A stretch of DNA of 64,000 bases, taken from assembly GCA_905221605.1 (NCBI GenBank), contig CAJNDS010002190.1, positions 843,421 to 907,420 on the forward strand. Reading direction: 5' to 3'. How positions within the stretch are numbered: position 1 is the first letter of the stretch; each line of letters opens with the position of its first letter. The position numbers and the translations under genes are program-made. This DNA comes from Symbiodinium natans. Taxonomy: Eukaryota > Sar > Dinophyceae > Suessiales > Symbiodiniaceae. The notes below the pieces were generated by a model. That model was given only the letters and a program-made list of their open reading frames with translations, did not search any database and had not been told where the DNA came from. Shown one piece after another: positions 49,305 to 59,496 of this stretch.

Positions 49305-49379
49305 GTACGGCAGCCACGCAGACGCAGACCTCCACCTGTGTGACTTCGCTGAAGCTGGTGTGGGACCGTGAGACCCCAC
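49305..49379 (+). CDS. probable exon, unrecognised
   Basis: After TGATGCAG the frame reads TAATQTQTSTCVTSLKLVWD then RETP. The donor may be GTGTGG at 49358 or the array at about 49384. CCCTAAA before, TTTAGGG after. Confidence 0.5.
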
Positions 49380-49760
49380 TTAGGGTTTAGGGTTTAGGCT
49401 TTAGGGTCCAGGGAAACTTAAGGTCTACAGCTTCCGGTTCAGGGTTTAGGTTTCCCTCGTAGCATGAGTTCATTAAAGATGTCCAGCCCCTAAAAATGTG
49501 CTTCGGTCACGTTGGTCTCGTGGACGTTGGCAGCGGAAGGGCTCAACTGTCACCCTAAAACCTAAACCCAAAACCCTAAACCCTAAAGTTTAGGGCTTTT
49601 TTGGGGGGGGATTTCAGGTTTTCATGGCAGTGGGGCTTCACCGGCACGAGTTTTACTAAGCTCTTCGAAGCCCTAATCTTTTCAACCCTAAAACCTCAAC
49701 ACCAGTTTGTTGAAAACCCTGTGAAGGTTGCGGAGGTTTAGGGGCTTCAGCTGCGGCCAG

Positions 49761-49793
49761 GCCAAGCGCAAGATGAAGGACGTCTTCTGGTGA
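49761..49793 (+). CDS. possible last exon, unrecognised
   Basis: After GCGGCCAG the frame reads AKRKMKDVFW and TGA. Short; the alternative frame is also open. Confidence 0.4.
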   Translation, partial: AKRKMKDVFW

Positions 49794-49870
49794 TGATGAG
49801 CAGCTCAGGGTAGGGTTTAGGGTTTAGGCTTCAGGGCGTACAGGGTTTGCAGACTTTCTAGGTTCTTTTA

Positions 49871-49958
49871 CTAGGACCCGGAGTAGGGGTTCCCTCATAA
49901 TCTCCTTACAATACACAGAAGGGCACCCTTTTTATTCCTAGGTTACTCCTGAGTCTAG
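49871..49958 (+). mobile_element. miniature inverted-repeat element, family B
   Basis: 88 bp, CTAGGACCCGGAGTAG at the left and GGTTACTCCTGAGTCTAG at the right; the ends are complementary at most positions. Confidence 0.8.
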
Positions 49959-50094
49959 TTTAGGGTTGGGTTTAGAGTTTCGGTCTTTGACAGGGCCTTT
50001 TCTCTGCGGAGGGCATCGCTGGGCGGATGCCTCTTTTGCAGGCCCCAGCCTCCAACTTGGTCCTAGGACCCTAACCTTAAACCCTCAACCCTTA

Positions 50095-50375
50095 ACCCTA
50101 AACCCTAAACCCTAACCCCTAAACCCTAAACCCTAAACCCTAAACCCTAAACCCTAAACCCTTGACTGTAGTGGAGTGTGGCGGGCTTCATCTCCCACTC
50201 TCCTGGGAACGTCAGATCGCCAGTCCAAATTTGTAGTCCCTTTCTGGGGGGGGCCTACCCCCATTTATAAGGCTCTGTGTCATCATCGGAAACCCTAAAC
50301 CCTAAACCCTAAACCCTAAACCCTAAACCCTAAACCCTAAACCCTAAACCCTAAACCCTAAACCCTAAACCCTAA
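50095..50375 (-). repeat. two CCCTAAA arrays with unique spacer
   Basis: Arrays at about 50095-50162 and 50290-50375. Confidence 0.95.
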
Positions 50376-50640
50376 CACTCGAAGCCTCAGCCCCGCCAAC
50401 AAGGGGCCCTAGTTCAGAGAAGTGACCAGATTGTGAATTCGTTCGCGCCGGCACATTGGCTGCACACCTTGCCCGCATTCAGTCCCGCTGCCCCCCCCTG
50501 CACCCTCAACTGGCTCCTTAGGGTTTAGGGTTTAGGGTTAAGGGTTTAGGGTTTAGGGTTTCATCACCATGGTTTCTAGTGCACAGCAACATGCTAAAAA
50601 CACACACTGTGCTGTCGCATGTCAGAAGTCATCTAAGTAG
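50376..50640. other. spacer with short TTTAGGG array
   Basis: Array at about 50518-50555. Nothing coding recognised. Confidence 0.5.
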
Positions 50641-50644
50641 TCCC

Positions 50645-50770
50645 TTGTGATGTTTTATATTTCCCTGTTGGGTTTAAGAGGACCATGTTCAGGAATATCT
50701 GTTCAGGCCCTCAACCCTAAACCCTAAATCGTAACCCTAAACCCTAACGACAGAGGGTGTTAAGGGCCGG
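50645..50770 (+). mobile_element. family K element interrupted by CCCTAAA units
   Basis: GATGTTTTATATTTCCC, GGGTTTAAGAGGACCATG and GGAATATCTGTTCAGG, then CCCTAAA-type units at about 50709-50748, then ACAGAGGGTGTTAAGGG, which continues the element as at 3535 and 44110. Confidence 0.65.
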
Positions 50771-51059
50771 CCTAGGTCATGTGGAAGACTTGTCATGGCC
50801 TTCGGTTTAGGGTTTAGGGTTTAGGGTTTAGGGTTTAGGGCTTAGGGTTTAGGGTTTAGGGTTTAGGACTTGATCAACCCGGAACCATTTAACTAGGGGT
50901 TTCGGCTTTAGGAGTTTAGGGTCTTTGGGTTTAGGGTGAATAGGGACAACGGCAGCAACCACAATTATAGACTCTTGTGACTCTTAAGCCCCGAGGCCCA
51001 AAACTCCAAAACTCAAGCTGGGACTCCAATGCTGGCTTTGTGGCCCGCGACGTAGCGCA

Positions 51060-52184
51060 GGCGATTTATTGAGAGCACGCGGTCGTCATTTTCAGATTGC
51101 TGCGGCTTGCAGGACGTTGGACTCGACATGTCAACACTTCAGGGCTGTCGCGCTCAGCATATACGAGTTGCTGCTATGTACCCGTAAAGATTGGCAAGTA
51201 CTGTACGTTTTCCCCATGTGTTTTAAGTGTCCGTCTAGGTTCCTGAGTCTAGATCGGTCTGGGACATCAGGTAGCCGCGCGTTCGTCCAGCGACTGCACG
51301 TAGCCAAGTAGCCACACCTCCTTGCCGAAGGAGCAGTTCGCAGCTAGTAGCCGCGCAGTGGGCTCCTCCCTGACGGAATCAGTTGCCCCAGGGGCCCTAG
51401 TTGCAACGGGATTATATGCGGATGCCTTGCAGGTCACTCTGGATATTAACAAGGGGGGTCTCACTGGTATGCATGTCGCAAAGTGGGTCTTGCTCTACAC
51501 CACAGCAACTTTTGTCTTGCTTGGTGCATGTGAGGCACCATGTCGAGCTATGGACAATACGCACATGATGTGCAGTGACACAATGCTCGCTGCCATCTAC
51601 AACATCATGCGCACTAGCAGAGGGACCTTGTGATCACAAAGCGCCAGAGCTTCATGACGCAGATGTTGTTGTTTTGCCTGAGGGTTAGGGTGCATGGGTG
51701 CATGAGTGTCATGGAGATTGGTTAATTGTCATGGAGATTGGTTAATTGCAAGCTTTGTACATTCATCTTCCTCCATGGAGCATGCTACCTTGCAAGCTGC
51801 GTGCACTGTCGTGGGATGTCTTGGTGCGGTTATGCTTTGGTTGCTTGTGGCGGTTAACGCCGATGTGTACCACCTACCTATGAAGTTAACTTGGCATGCT
51901 TTCAAGTTGCGGGTCTCCTTCCTTCACAAAGGGTGACTTGGCCTGGCCAAGTGAAGGCGGAGATAAATTACAGATGTGACTAGGACTTGTTGTGGCAAAG
52001 CGCAAGACTTTTTGCACGTGTCTTTTGAGATGAGGTTGGCGGAGTTGATGCCAGTAGTCCTACAGGGGGCCGTGTTGAGTTCCACGTCGCAGAAAAGCCT
52101 TTGTACGTCAGCTGTTGCCAGGACCATGTGGGGTGAGTTACGAGCCGGGCCATCGCACGTGGAGCCTCCGGGCTCAAGCATCTC
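51060..52184 (+). other. heptamer-free block, ORFs without known motif
   Basis: Frames at 51322-51633 (contains ALVATGLYADALQVTLDINK) and 51706-51936 (hydrophobic CTVVGCLGAVMLWLLVAV, a possible membrane segment) lie in the same + frame, separated by stops. A perfect 20-bp tandem duplication lies at about 51709-51748. Base composition is more even than in the exon islands. It may belong with the ORFs downstream as a decayed gene or element. Confidence 0.35.
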
Positions 52185-53351
52185 ATGTCAGGAATGAAGC
52201 ACGTGCCAAAGCACCGACTGACAGTTTCAGAAACATGCAGCATAGTCAATGTGGCTCCAGCCAGTATAGACGTCCGCGCTGGAAAGAGCATGGAGGACTT
52301 GAGGGCGCAACTTGCACCCCAACTTGCTGGGGCTGCAAGTTGCCCGGCAGTTCAGGAAAGACTTGAGGCTGGCCTTCACGTCAAGAGTCATCGGAGCCGG
52401 AAGGAGCGACGAAGAGCTCGGCGCGCAGAAACGCAAGAGACTCTTCGGAGGCTCGGCGACCAACACGAGAACCTCTGCTTTGAGAGGCCTCGAGCATGTT
52501 TGAAGATGGTAGTGGTCCTCGACGTCCCGTTTGTCATGGCCTACACCGGTGGCATTGTGCGCGCAATGAAAAGGGTGCAGCACATGGAGGTTGGCATCGA
52601 GAGGGTTGAGCTTCCAGACATGAGGCATACTTAGAGGCGCACCGTGGACTCCCGGTGGACGGAGAGACTGGGAGATGAGAGACATGACCAGCTGGGGAGG
52701 CTGAAGTTTGTTCACACAGACTTCCAGCTGAACCTGCCTATGGTGGGAGACAGCAGCGAGACCTTTGTCGTCATCACGGTTTGGGGAGCGGGCTGGGCAG
52801 CAAGGGCACTTGAGCAGTTATCGCGGCTCGGAGTGGAGATCAACCGGATTTGCGTGGCCGTCGATGCCGGAGTAGCAGAGTGGCTAAAAAAGTCCACAGA
52901 GGAGTTCTCTGCACGAAGGACGACTCCAACCCTCAGAAGCCGCCTTGGCCCACAGCATCCTGAGGGAGACCGTCAGCTCGAGAATGCAAACGCTGTGGCA
53001 GCTGAATGGTGCGCTGCAGTTGGGTTGCACTACTACAAATCCCGACAAGTGCTAGTGGAACTCAGCAGCAACACAGCCACTGCAGTCCTTGAGACATTCG
53101 CTGCGCAGCATAGAGTGCTCTTTGCAGTGGATGCCACGGACGATTACGTCCCTGGCCACGCATCGCCTGTGAGATTGCGGCTGATTGGTGAGTCCCCGGG
53201 GCAAGTCCTGCAAGCCCACACGGAGTTGTGGGCTGATGCTACTGGCATTCAAAGCCCGGATGGGCTCCAGCTTTCTCGCAGGACCTTTCATGAAAAAAGA
53301 TGGCCCTTGTGGCAGATGGGCACCACTTGCTTACCGCCCATTGCAGCCTAG
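52185..53351 (+). pseudogene. long + frame with one TAG, unrecognised
   Basis: Two open stretches in the same frame (52185-52634 and 52644-53351) are separated only by TAG at 52632. The first is rich in Arg/Lys in its middle (SHRSRKERRRARRAETQETL), the second contains FVVITVWGAGWAARALEQLS and RVLFAVDATDDYVPGHASPV. From about 53290 coding appears to pass into the +1 frame (53185-53664: YRPLQPSTLFSGQLQQSLRN ... FPTWHDLDLKATELEMDRVR), which stops with TGA at 53662 and then stays open into the next ORF. One broken gene of about 2.5 kb is the simplest reading. No family recognised. Confidence 0.4.
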
Positions 53352-53679
53352 TACCCTCTTTAGCGGGCAGCTGCAGCAATCTCTGAGGAACCTCCAAGTG
53401 GGTGTCCTGCTTTACTGGTCCGTGCTTGACCAGGGGCGGAGGGCTGTCCGCTTCTGGGCCGATGCCTTCTTTGGCGGTGCTGCGGAGCCTGTGCCCCGTC
53501 TTGACATTGCAGAAGAGCCAGTGCTGCAGGCAGAGATGCCGAAAACGTTTCCCACATGGCATGACCTTGATCTGAAGGCGACTGAGCTTGAGATGGATCG
53601 TGTGAGATCAGGAACCTTATCGCCTGGCTACAGCGAGGAATCTCACCTGGAACGCGTGGCGTGAAGGCTGTCACAACAA

Positions 53680-54684
53680 ATGTCCTCATGCCATGCAATC
53701 ATAGTTCTGCCACAGAGCTGGTCCTCGCCGGGCCACATTGTCAGGCAAGACATGCGTACGCAGGCCTGCATTGTTGGAGAGCACCGGTGTGTTGATGAAC
53801 TTATGAGAACGTGCGAGCTGCATCATAGGCTGAAGGAATTGAAGACTAGGGTTGAAAAAGCAGAGTTGCAGCTGCAGGAGCTGGACAACGTGGCACCTCA
53901 TGTGACATCTAGTCATGTGTCCCAAGACGAATTGGAGACAATGTACGGTGTCCTTCCAGTGACAGGTCAACCTCCGCTAGAGCGAAGTTTGCCGGCAGCA
54001 ATGCTGCGGTTCACCCACCGCAGTGTCAACGCCAGTTTTGCCTTCGGTGACGGTCATGGGAATGCGCAGGAGTCCATTTACAAGCTTCATTTCCAGCTCT
54101 TTCAAGGACAAGTCCAACCTTCAGAGCTGGATCCACTGCACGTCTTCCTCCATTGTGGGCCCGATGGTCAGTGGGGATTGGTTTCTCGCAACAACCGCAG
54201 ATTGGCAGCCTTGCAGATGTTGCAGGCGCTGCGCAGGGATGAGACCATCATGGTGCCATGTTACATCTACAGAGACGATGCTACGGGACCTTCTCCTGTT
54301 GAGCACCAAAGTCTGTCGCAATGGTTTCGAGCTGGCTATGACCCTCCGGGCGTTGACTGCAATGGCTTGGGCCTGTCGCTGCAACCACGCGCAGGACCAA
54401 ACAGTGGCCGGGCAGCACATCGAGGCTACCCAGTCTTCAATCCGGCGCAGACCGTGCAACGGGCCCTTGGGCGAGCTTTGCGTCGAGAGCGAGACGATGG
54501 GCACGCACAGATGCTCCAGAATGTCGTCGACCGGCTGCACTCAGTTGCGCGGGATGGTGATGAAGAAACTCTCAGCTTCTTCAGCGGGGACGTACCTGCC
54601 CCTCAGCGTGATGGGCGGCCGGGCAAGGGCAAAGGCAGCTTCAAGGGCAAGCGCCTTGGTCATGGCAAAGGCCACAATTACTGA
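53680..54684 (+). CDS. ParB/Srx-like domain protein, intronless
   Basis: 334 codons from ATG. Residues about 40-70 are a likely coiled coil (LHHRLKELK-type heptads). Residues 110-200 carry LRFTHRSVNASF ... LDPLHVFLHC ... WGLVSRNNRRLAALQMLQAL, the pattern of ParB/sulfiredoxin-fold domains, in which the NRRL segment lines the nucleotide- or phosphate-binding site. The tail (about 305-334) is Gly/Lys-rich (GKGKGSFKGKRLGHGKG). In bacteria ParB binds DNA; in dinoflagellates such domains occur in proteins of unknown role. The same frame is open upstream to a TGA at 53662, so the true start may lie further left. The overlapping + frame at 54023-54727 is a shadow. Confidence 0.5.
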   Translation: MSSCHAIIVLPQSWSSPGHIVRQDMRTQACIVGEHRCVDELMRTCELHHRLKELKTRVEKAELQLQELDNVAPHVTSSHVSQDELETMYGVLPVTGQPPLERSLPAAMLRFTHRSVNASFAFGDGHGNAQESIYKLHFQLFQGQVQPSELDPLHVFLHCGPDGQWGLVSRNNRRLAALQMLQALRRDETIMVPCYIYRDDATGPSPVEHQSLSQWFRAGYDPPGVDCNGLGLSLQPRAGPNSGRAAHRGYPVFNPAQTVQRALGRALRRERDDGHAQMLQNVVDRLHSVARDGDEETLSFFSGDVPAPQRDGRPGKGKGSFKGKRLGHGKGHNY

Positions 54685-54699
54685 GTCCCAAGTCGTGTT

Positions 54700-55838
54700 G
54701 AGAAAAGATTGTGCCGAATCTTCATAGTCAAGACCTTCAACGCCTTCGGGGTTTGGAAACTCCAAGTTCCAAGTTCGCCACCAGTAAACGACGGAATGAA
54801 TCTGTGCATGTTTAACAAGCAAACTGCATGTTCCTGAGTCTAGTTCGTGCCGGTTCGAGCCGTCATGATGATAGGAGAGTATATCCTACGTCCATCTGTA
54901 TCAAAGTAGCCTGGATAGCTGCTGGCGATAAGATTTTGCATCTTTTGGAGGGGCCGACGCACTTCGGCACGGGTTTAATTTAGGGTCTTGGGGTTAAGGG
55001 TTTAGGGTTTATATAGCGTTTAGGGTTTAGGGTTTGGGGTTTAGGGTTTAGGGTTGCAGACTCCATGATGTCAGTTACGACGTTCGAAGTCTCACGGGAG
55101 AATGCTGAGCGTTTGCCGGGTCCGCAACCGCACGGGGGGGTCACAAGTCACAAGCATGTGCTGCTGATCATCTTGTCGATCTTGTGAGATGAGCCCTGAA
55201 CCCCAAACCGCGAACCCTCTAACCCTTAAACCCCGAAGGCCTGCGGTCGAGTCGCAGTTCTTTTTTCGCCGGAGCAATCTTGCTCGAGCTCGCATATTCC
55301 ATCCCGGGCCTTCCATCCCTTTGCCAACCCTTGCAGCGGCGAGAATGGTCTGACTTATCATCGACGCTGTCTCCTACGTGGGAGGCAAGATTCAGAAGGC
55401 CAGGCTTCAGGGTTTCTGGACTGACGTTCCAAACCACCAACCCTAAACCCTAAGCTCTCGACCCCAAACCCCCAACCCTAAACCCTAAGCCCCTCTCCCT
55501 AACTTTCTGTCGTGCGTGGCACTGTCATGCTTCGACGCGTGCCTCGACTGCGCCTCGTGTCGGGAAAAGCTTCGTGTGAGAAGCAAGGTTAAGGGTTTAG
55601 GGTTTGAGGTTTAGGTCTAGGTTTAGGGTTGAGGCTTTTTCTCCAGAAGCCTGAAACTACTACTTGCTGCTGGACTTCACACCCCAAAGTAGGTCTTAGT
55701 TCGTTGGCCACAGCCTGTTCTAATTTGAATCAGCTTGCGTAGAACTTTGAATGATGCAGTGGATGCCTTTGGTGAATGACCCTAAACCCCAAACTCCAAA
55801 CCCTAAACCCTAAACCCGTCGCACCTTCAAGCAAACAG
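54700..55838. other. spacer, no gene supported
   Basis: Short TTTAGGG tracts at about 54983-55055 and 55590-55630. Minus ORFs at 54541-54822, 55092-55361 and 55219-55440 overlap + sequence without motif. Confidence 0.4.
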
Positions 55839-55910
55839 GCTCTGACGAACGAGGAGCCGGAGAGGAGAGGAGGATGCGCGCTGAGCGGCTCAAAGGGGTC
55901 CAAGGCCCGG
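55839..55910 (+). CDS. internal exon, unrecognised
   Basis: Exactly 24 codons between AACAG^GCT and CGG^GTTTAGGG; reads ALTNEEPERRGGCALSGSKG then SKAR. Another frame (SDERGAGEERRMRAERLKGV) is also open. The donor is the start of the following heptamers. Confidence 0.55.
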
Positions 55911-55919
55911 GTTTAGGGT

Positions 55920-56550
55920 TCAGGGTGTTCAGAACTTCAGGGTCTGTAGGGTCTATAGTCTATAGAGGGTCACCGAACAAGGTCTATGGTGTAGGTTTTA
56001 GGTTTGCGTTTGTCCATTCCATGGCTCGAGTTTAGGGTCTGACCCTAGCCCTCAACCCTATGGACCCTAAGCCCTAAAGACCCTAAACTCAAAACTCTAT
56101 AGACCCTAAACCCTAAACCCTTTCAAAAGACTCTACTAAAACCCTAAATCCAAAACCCTATAGCTTATACACACTGAACCCTATACCCTATAGTCCCTGA
56201 ACCCTAAACCTTATAGACTCTAAACCCTATATGCCCTAAACCCTAATACTCCCTAAACCCTAAACTCCCTAAAATCCCTAAACTCCCTAAATTTCCTAAA
56301 CTCCCTAAACTCCCGAAATCTCCCTAAACTCCCTAAACTCCCTAAACCCCCAACTGCCCACACCCTATATAGCCTAAACCCTAAACTCCCTAAACCCTAA
56401 ACTCCCCAGAGCCCTAAAGCCCTAAACCCCTGAGACCACTCCTCAACCCTGTACACGCTAAACCCTATCGACCCTAAACCCCGAACCCCAAGCTGCCCTA
56501 AACTCCCTACAAACTCCCTATACACTCCCTATAAACTCCTATATACTCCC
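55920..56550 (-). repeat. diverged CCCTAAA tract with CTCCCTAAA units
   Basis: Includes a run of AACTCCCTA units at about 56240-56345. Confidence 0.85.
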
Positions 56551-56554
56551 TAAT

Positions 56555-56689
56555 CCCGGTCGCCAGGGCTCCTCCTACAGACCCTAAACCCTAAACCCTA
56601 AACCCTAAACCCTAAACCCTAAACCCTAAACCCTAAACCCTAAACCCTAAACCCTAAACCCTAACAACCCGGTGGCCAGGGCTCCTCCT
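56555..56689. repeat. CCCTAAA array flanked by a 22-bp duplication
   Basis: 56555-56576 and 56668-56689 are identical except one base (CCCGGT then C or G, then GCCAGGGCTCCTCCT). Between them lie ACAGA, about twelve CCCTAAA units and CAA. The right copy contains the acceptor and the first bases of the exon at 56680. Confidence 0.85.
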
Positions 56690-56740
56690 CGAAGGCTGGA
56701 GCGGGGGAGGCGCCGCGCACCTCGAAGAGCTCGAAGAGCG
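56680..56740 (+). CDS. internal exon, Ser/Lys-rich, unrecognised
   Basis: Between GGCCAG^GGC and AGCG^GTAAGC, a canonical donor. Reads GSSSKAGAGEAPRTSKSSKS. Its first ten bases are also present to the left of the array at 56580. Confidence 0.6.
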
Positions 56741-56755
56741 GTAAGCAGGCGCTTG

Positions 56756-56850
56756 GGTTTAGGGTTTAGGTTTAGGGTTTAGGGTTTAGGGTTTAGGGTT
56801 TGGGGTTTGGGGTTTGGGGTTTGGGGTTTGGGGTTTGGGGTTTGGGGTGC
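56756..56850 (+). repeat. TTTAGGG array passing into a TTTGGGG block
   Basis: About six TTTAGGG then eight TTTGGGG units, each block uniform. Confidence 0.95.
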
Positions 56851-57177
56851 CTATTTTCCTTGTCAGCTCAAGACTCTGCAAGGGGTGTAGGGTTTAGGGA
56901 TAAAAGGCTTTGGGGGCTTAGGGCTTAGGGTTTAGGGTTTAGGGTTTTTGGTTTTGGTTTGCCCTGCGCCTCTTCATTGTCGGTGTCGTGCTGTATATGT
57001 AAGGGATATGGTCTAGGTTTAGGCTCCTGAGACTCTTTTTCCTAAACCTTAAATCGCCTGAAACCCTATCCCCCAGACCCTAAACCCTAAACGTGCACTT
57101 GCTCCCCAGGTGGACTCTCAGCGCACGCCGCTGCAGAGTACCGGGTAGCAAGGATGCCTGGCAGAGAGACCCAATAC

Positions 57178-57390
57178 AGGGTTTAGGGTTTTATAGGGTT
57201 TTAAAGGGTTTTAAAGGGTTTTATAGGGTTTTATAGGGTTTTATAGGGTTTTATAGGGTTTTATAGGGTTTTATAGGGTTTAGGGGTTAGGGTTTGGGGT
57301 TTACAGGGTTTTATAGGGTTTTTTTGGGTTTAGGGGTTGTAGGGTTTATAAAGGGTTTTATAGGGTTTTATAGGGTTTAGGGGTTAGGGT
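57178..57390 (+). repeat. GGGTTTTATA decamer array
   Basis: About ten uniform units with TATA or TAAA linkers, interrupted by TTTAGGGGTTAGGG phrases that recur. A length variant of the heptamer. Confidence 0.95.
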
Positions 57391-57655
57391 TTGGGGTCAG
57401 GGTTTCGGGTTTCGGGCCTAGGATTCAGGGCTTAGGCCACTCAGAACCGGGTTTGGGCTTCAGAGGGCCCTGCATCCCTAAAGACGGCCAACCATCAACC
57501 ATTCCGAGGATCGGCAGGGCATAGCCCGGGCCACGCCCCCCTCTACCCGGGTTCGCGACGAGGGAAGCCCTGTCGGGGACCGAGCATGCGTGGACGTGCA
57601 GGGTGCTGGCTGTATGGATGGGGTTGCCTTGGAGTGTGCTTTTTTGCACCGTCCC
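57391..57655. other. GC-rich stretch, nothing recognised
   Basis: Minus ORF 57425-57649 has no motif. Confidence 0.4.
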
Positions 57656-57940
57656 TAAACCCTGAACCCTACAACTTTCGAGTTCTTAAATGGGGCATTT
57701 AATTTTTTTCAGAGTTACGTACCTTATACAATTCCTCAGAGGGCTATATGATACCGAATTCCCAAATCTCCCGTTAACATGAATTAGAATGGGATAGTGT
57801 ATATGCTTGAGGCCTTTCATGGCTATGATATCAGTAATTCTTCAGCAAGAAAAACAAGTTGCATGAATTCATCTTTTAACAGTATATAAGATACACAAAG
57901 TATACATAACAAACGCACGGCAGGCACATCCCAGAAGCTC
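57656..57940. other. AT-rich island
   Basis: About 280 bp clearly richer in A/T than the surroundings, with no heptamers, no ORF and no inverted ends that I could identify. A recent insertion is possible. Confidence 0.5.
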
Positions 57941-58137
57941 CTCTTGGGTTTATATAGGGTTTAGGGTTTAAGGTTTCGAATTTAGGGTTTAGGGTTTAGG
58001 GGTTCCTGAAGCCGTGGCCAGGACACGTGGTGATCCAGGGCTGAGTGTCTTGCGAGCCGCAGGCCGGAACTGCTGAGGGTTTAGGGCTTTTTGGGTTGCG
58101 GTTTAGGGTTTAGGGTTTAGGGTTTAGGCTTTTGTAA

Positions 58138-58250
58138 GGGTAGTTACATCGGCCCTCATTATGGTCCCTTACCTCCTTCAAATGGTTCTGAAGTATGGGT
58201 CCCTTGATTTGTATAAGGTATATACAGGTGGTATATAAGGGGGCCTTCCC
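58138..58250 (+). mobile_element. family C, right end diverged
   Basis: TAGTTACATCGGCCCTCATT, ATGGTCCCTTACCTCC, TTCTGAAGTATGGG and GGTGGTATATAAGGGG, in family order. Confidence 0.65.
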
Positions 58251-58309
58251 TTAGACAGGCGGAAGGCGATTAAGGGGCATTAATTCATGGGTTGCCTTAC
58301 ATGTACCCT

Positions 58310-58730
58310 AAACCCTAAAACCTAAACCCTAAACCCTAAAGCCTAAACCCTAACCCCTAACCCCTAACCCCTAACCCCTGAACCCTGAACCCTGAACCCT
58401 AAACCCTAAAGCCTAAACCCTAACCCCTAACCCCTGAACCCTGAACCCTAACCCCTAAACCCTAAACCCTATTTGACATGGCCGATGGAGGTGCCATTCA
58501 AGTGGGGGCGGATTTGGCTTCAGGGCTTAAATGGTCTTGATTTCGCTGATATCAGGCCAGCCCTACAGCCATTCGCTGCAACCCCCAAGCAAAAAAAAAA
58601 TTGTTTGATCCCTGAACCCTAAACCCTAAACCCTGAACCCTGAGCCCTGAACCCTGAACCCTGAACCTTAAACCCTAAACCCTAAACCCTAAACCCTAAA
58701 CCCTAAACCCTAACCCCAAACCCCGAAACC
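58310..58730 (-). repeat. CCCTAAA arrays with duplicated variant blocks
   Basis: The succession CCCTAAAGCCTAAACCC / CCCCTAA block / CCCTGAA block occurs twice (58328-58400 and 58400-58460), followed after a unique gap (58473-58608) by another array. Confidence 0.9.
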
Positions 58731-58880
58731 CTGAACCGTTTTGCCTGCCGAGACCGCAACCTGGGTTTGGAGAGTGCAGCGAGCCTGACCGTGCCAATGT
58801 CGGATATCCAAAGGATCTCTGAAGATTGCTTGTTATTCAAGGGTTTAGGGTTTAGGGCTCAGGGACTTGGGCTCAGGGTT
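58731..58880. other. unique stretch, weak coding
   Basis: GC-rich, but in-frame stops in the likely frames; not called as an exon. Confidence 0.4.
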
Positions 58881-58884
58881 TGCA

Positions 58885-59060
58885 AGCTACCCCTAAGGTT
58901 GTACCCCTAGAGGCTTCCCTTAATATCCTCCAAATATGGCCCTTATGCTACTCTAGGGACCCTAGGGATCTTTAAGGAGGTTCCCCAAAACGCAAGGGTG
59001 CGACCTTAGGGGTCCAAGGTATAACCCCTACTTGCATTCTGGGGAACCCAAATGGCCTAG
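58885..59060. mobile_element. dispersed repeat with inverted ends, family L
   Basis: Left CTACCCCTAAGGTTGTACCC, right GGTGCGACCTTAGGGGTCC; ends are largely complementary. Related ends at 6900, 40725 and 61980. Confidence 0.6.
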
Positions 59061-59496
59061 AGCCTTGAACTGATTAGAATGAGGACCTCGATACAGTCCT
59101 CTGAGTCCTTCTCTCCATTCCTCACACCCTAGTTGAACCCGCAGACCCTACTCCCTCCATCCTATTTGGGGGAGAGAGAGGTCAGCTGATTTCGCTTACG
59201 GAAAAACATTGATTTCTGTCGGCTACTAGACACACAACATCAGAGGTCCGGCGTGTTTTCGGTCCGTTCGCTCTGTGGGCGACACTGGGCCAAGAGATGA
59301 GCTTAGAGAGTCGTTACATGGTGCCGTTTAGGGTTTAGGGTTTAGGGTTTATAGGGTTTGGGGTTTAGGGTTTAGGGTTGTGTTTTTGGGATTGAAAGGT
59401 TTTCGGTGCATGGCTGTGGGCTCGAGTAGTTGTCGTAAAAAGAAGTGCGACAGGTGTCACTGTACAGCAGTGGCGGGATGCCTGTCCTTAAATTCA

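Noticed and set aside
53239-53970. Minus-strand ORFs over 53.2-54.0 kb
   Set aside because: Antisense shadows of the GC-rich + frames; no motif.
54023-54727. + strand ORF of 234 codons
   Set aside because: Out-of-frame shadow of the ParB/Srx-like ORF, which has recognisable domain motifs.
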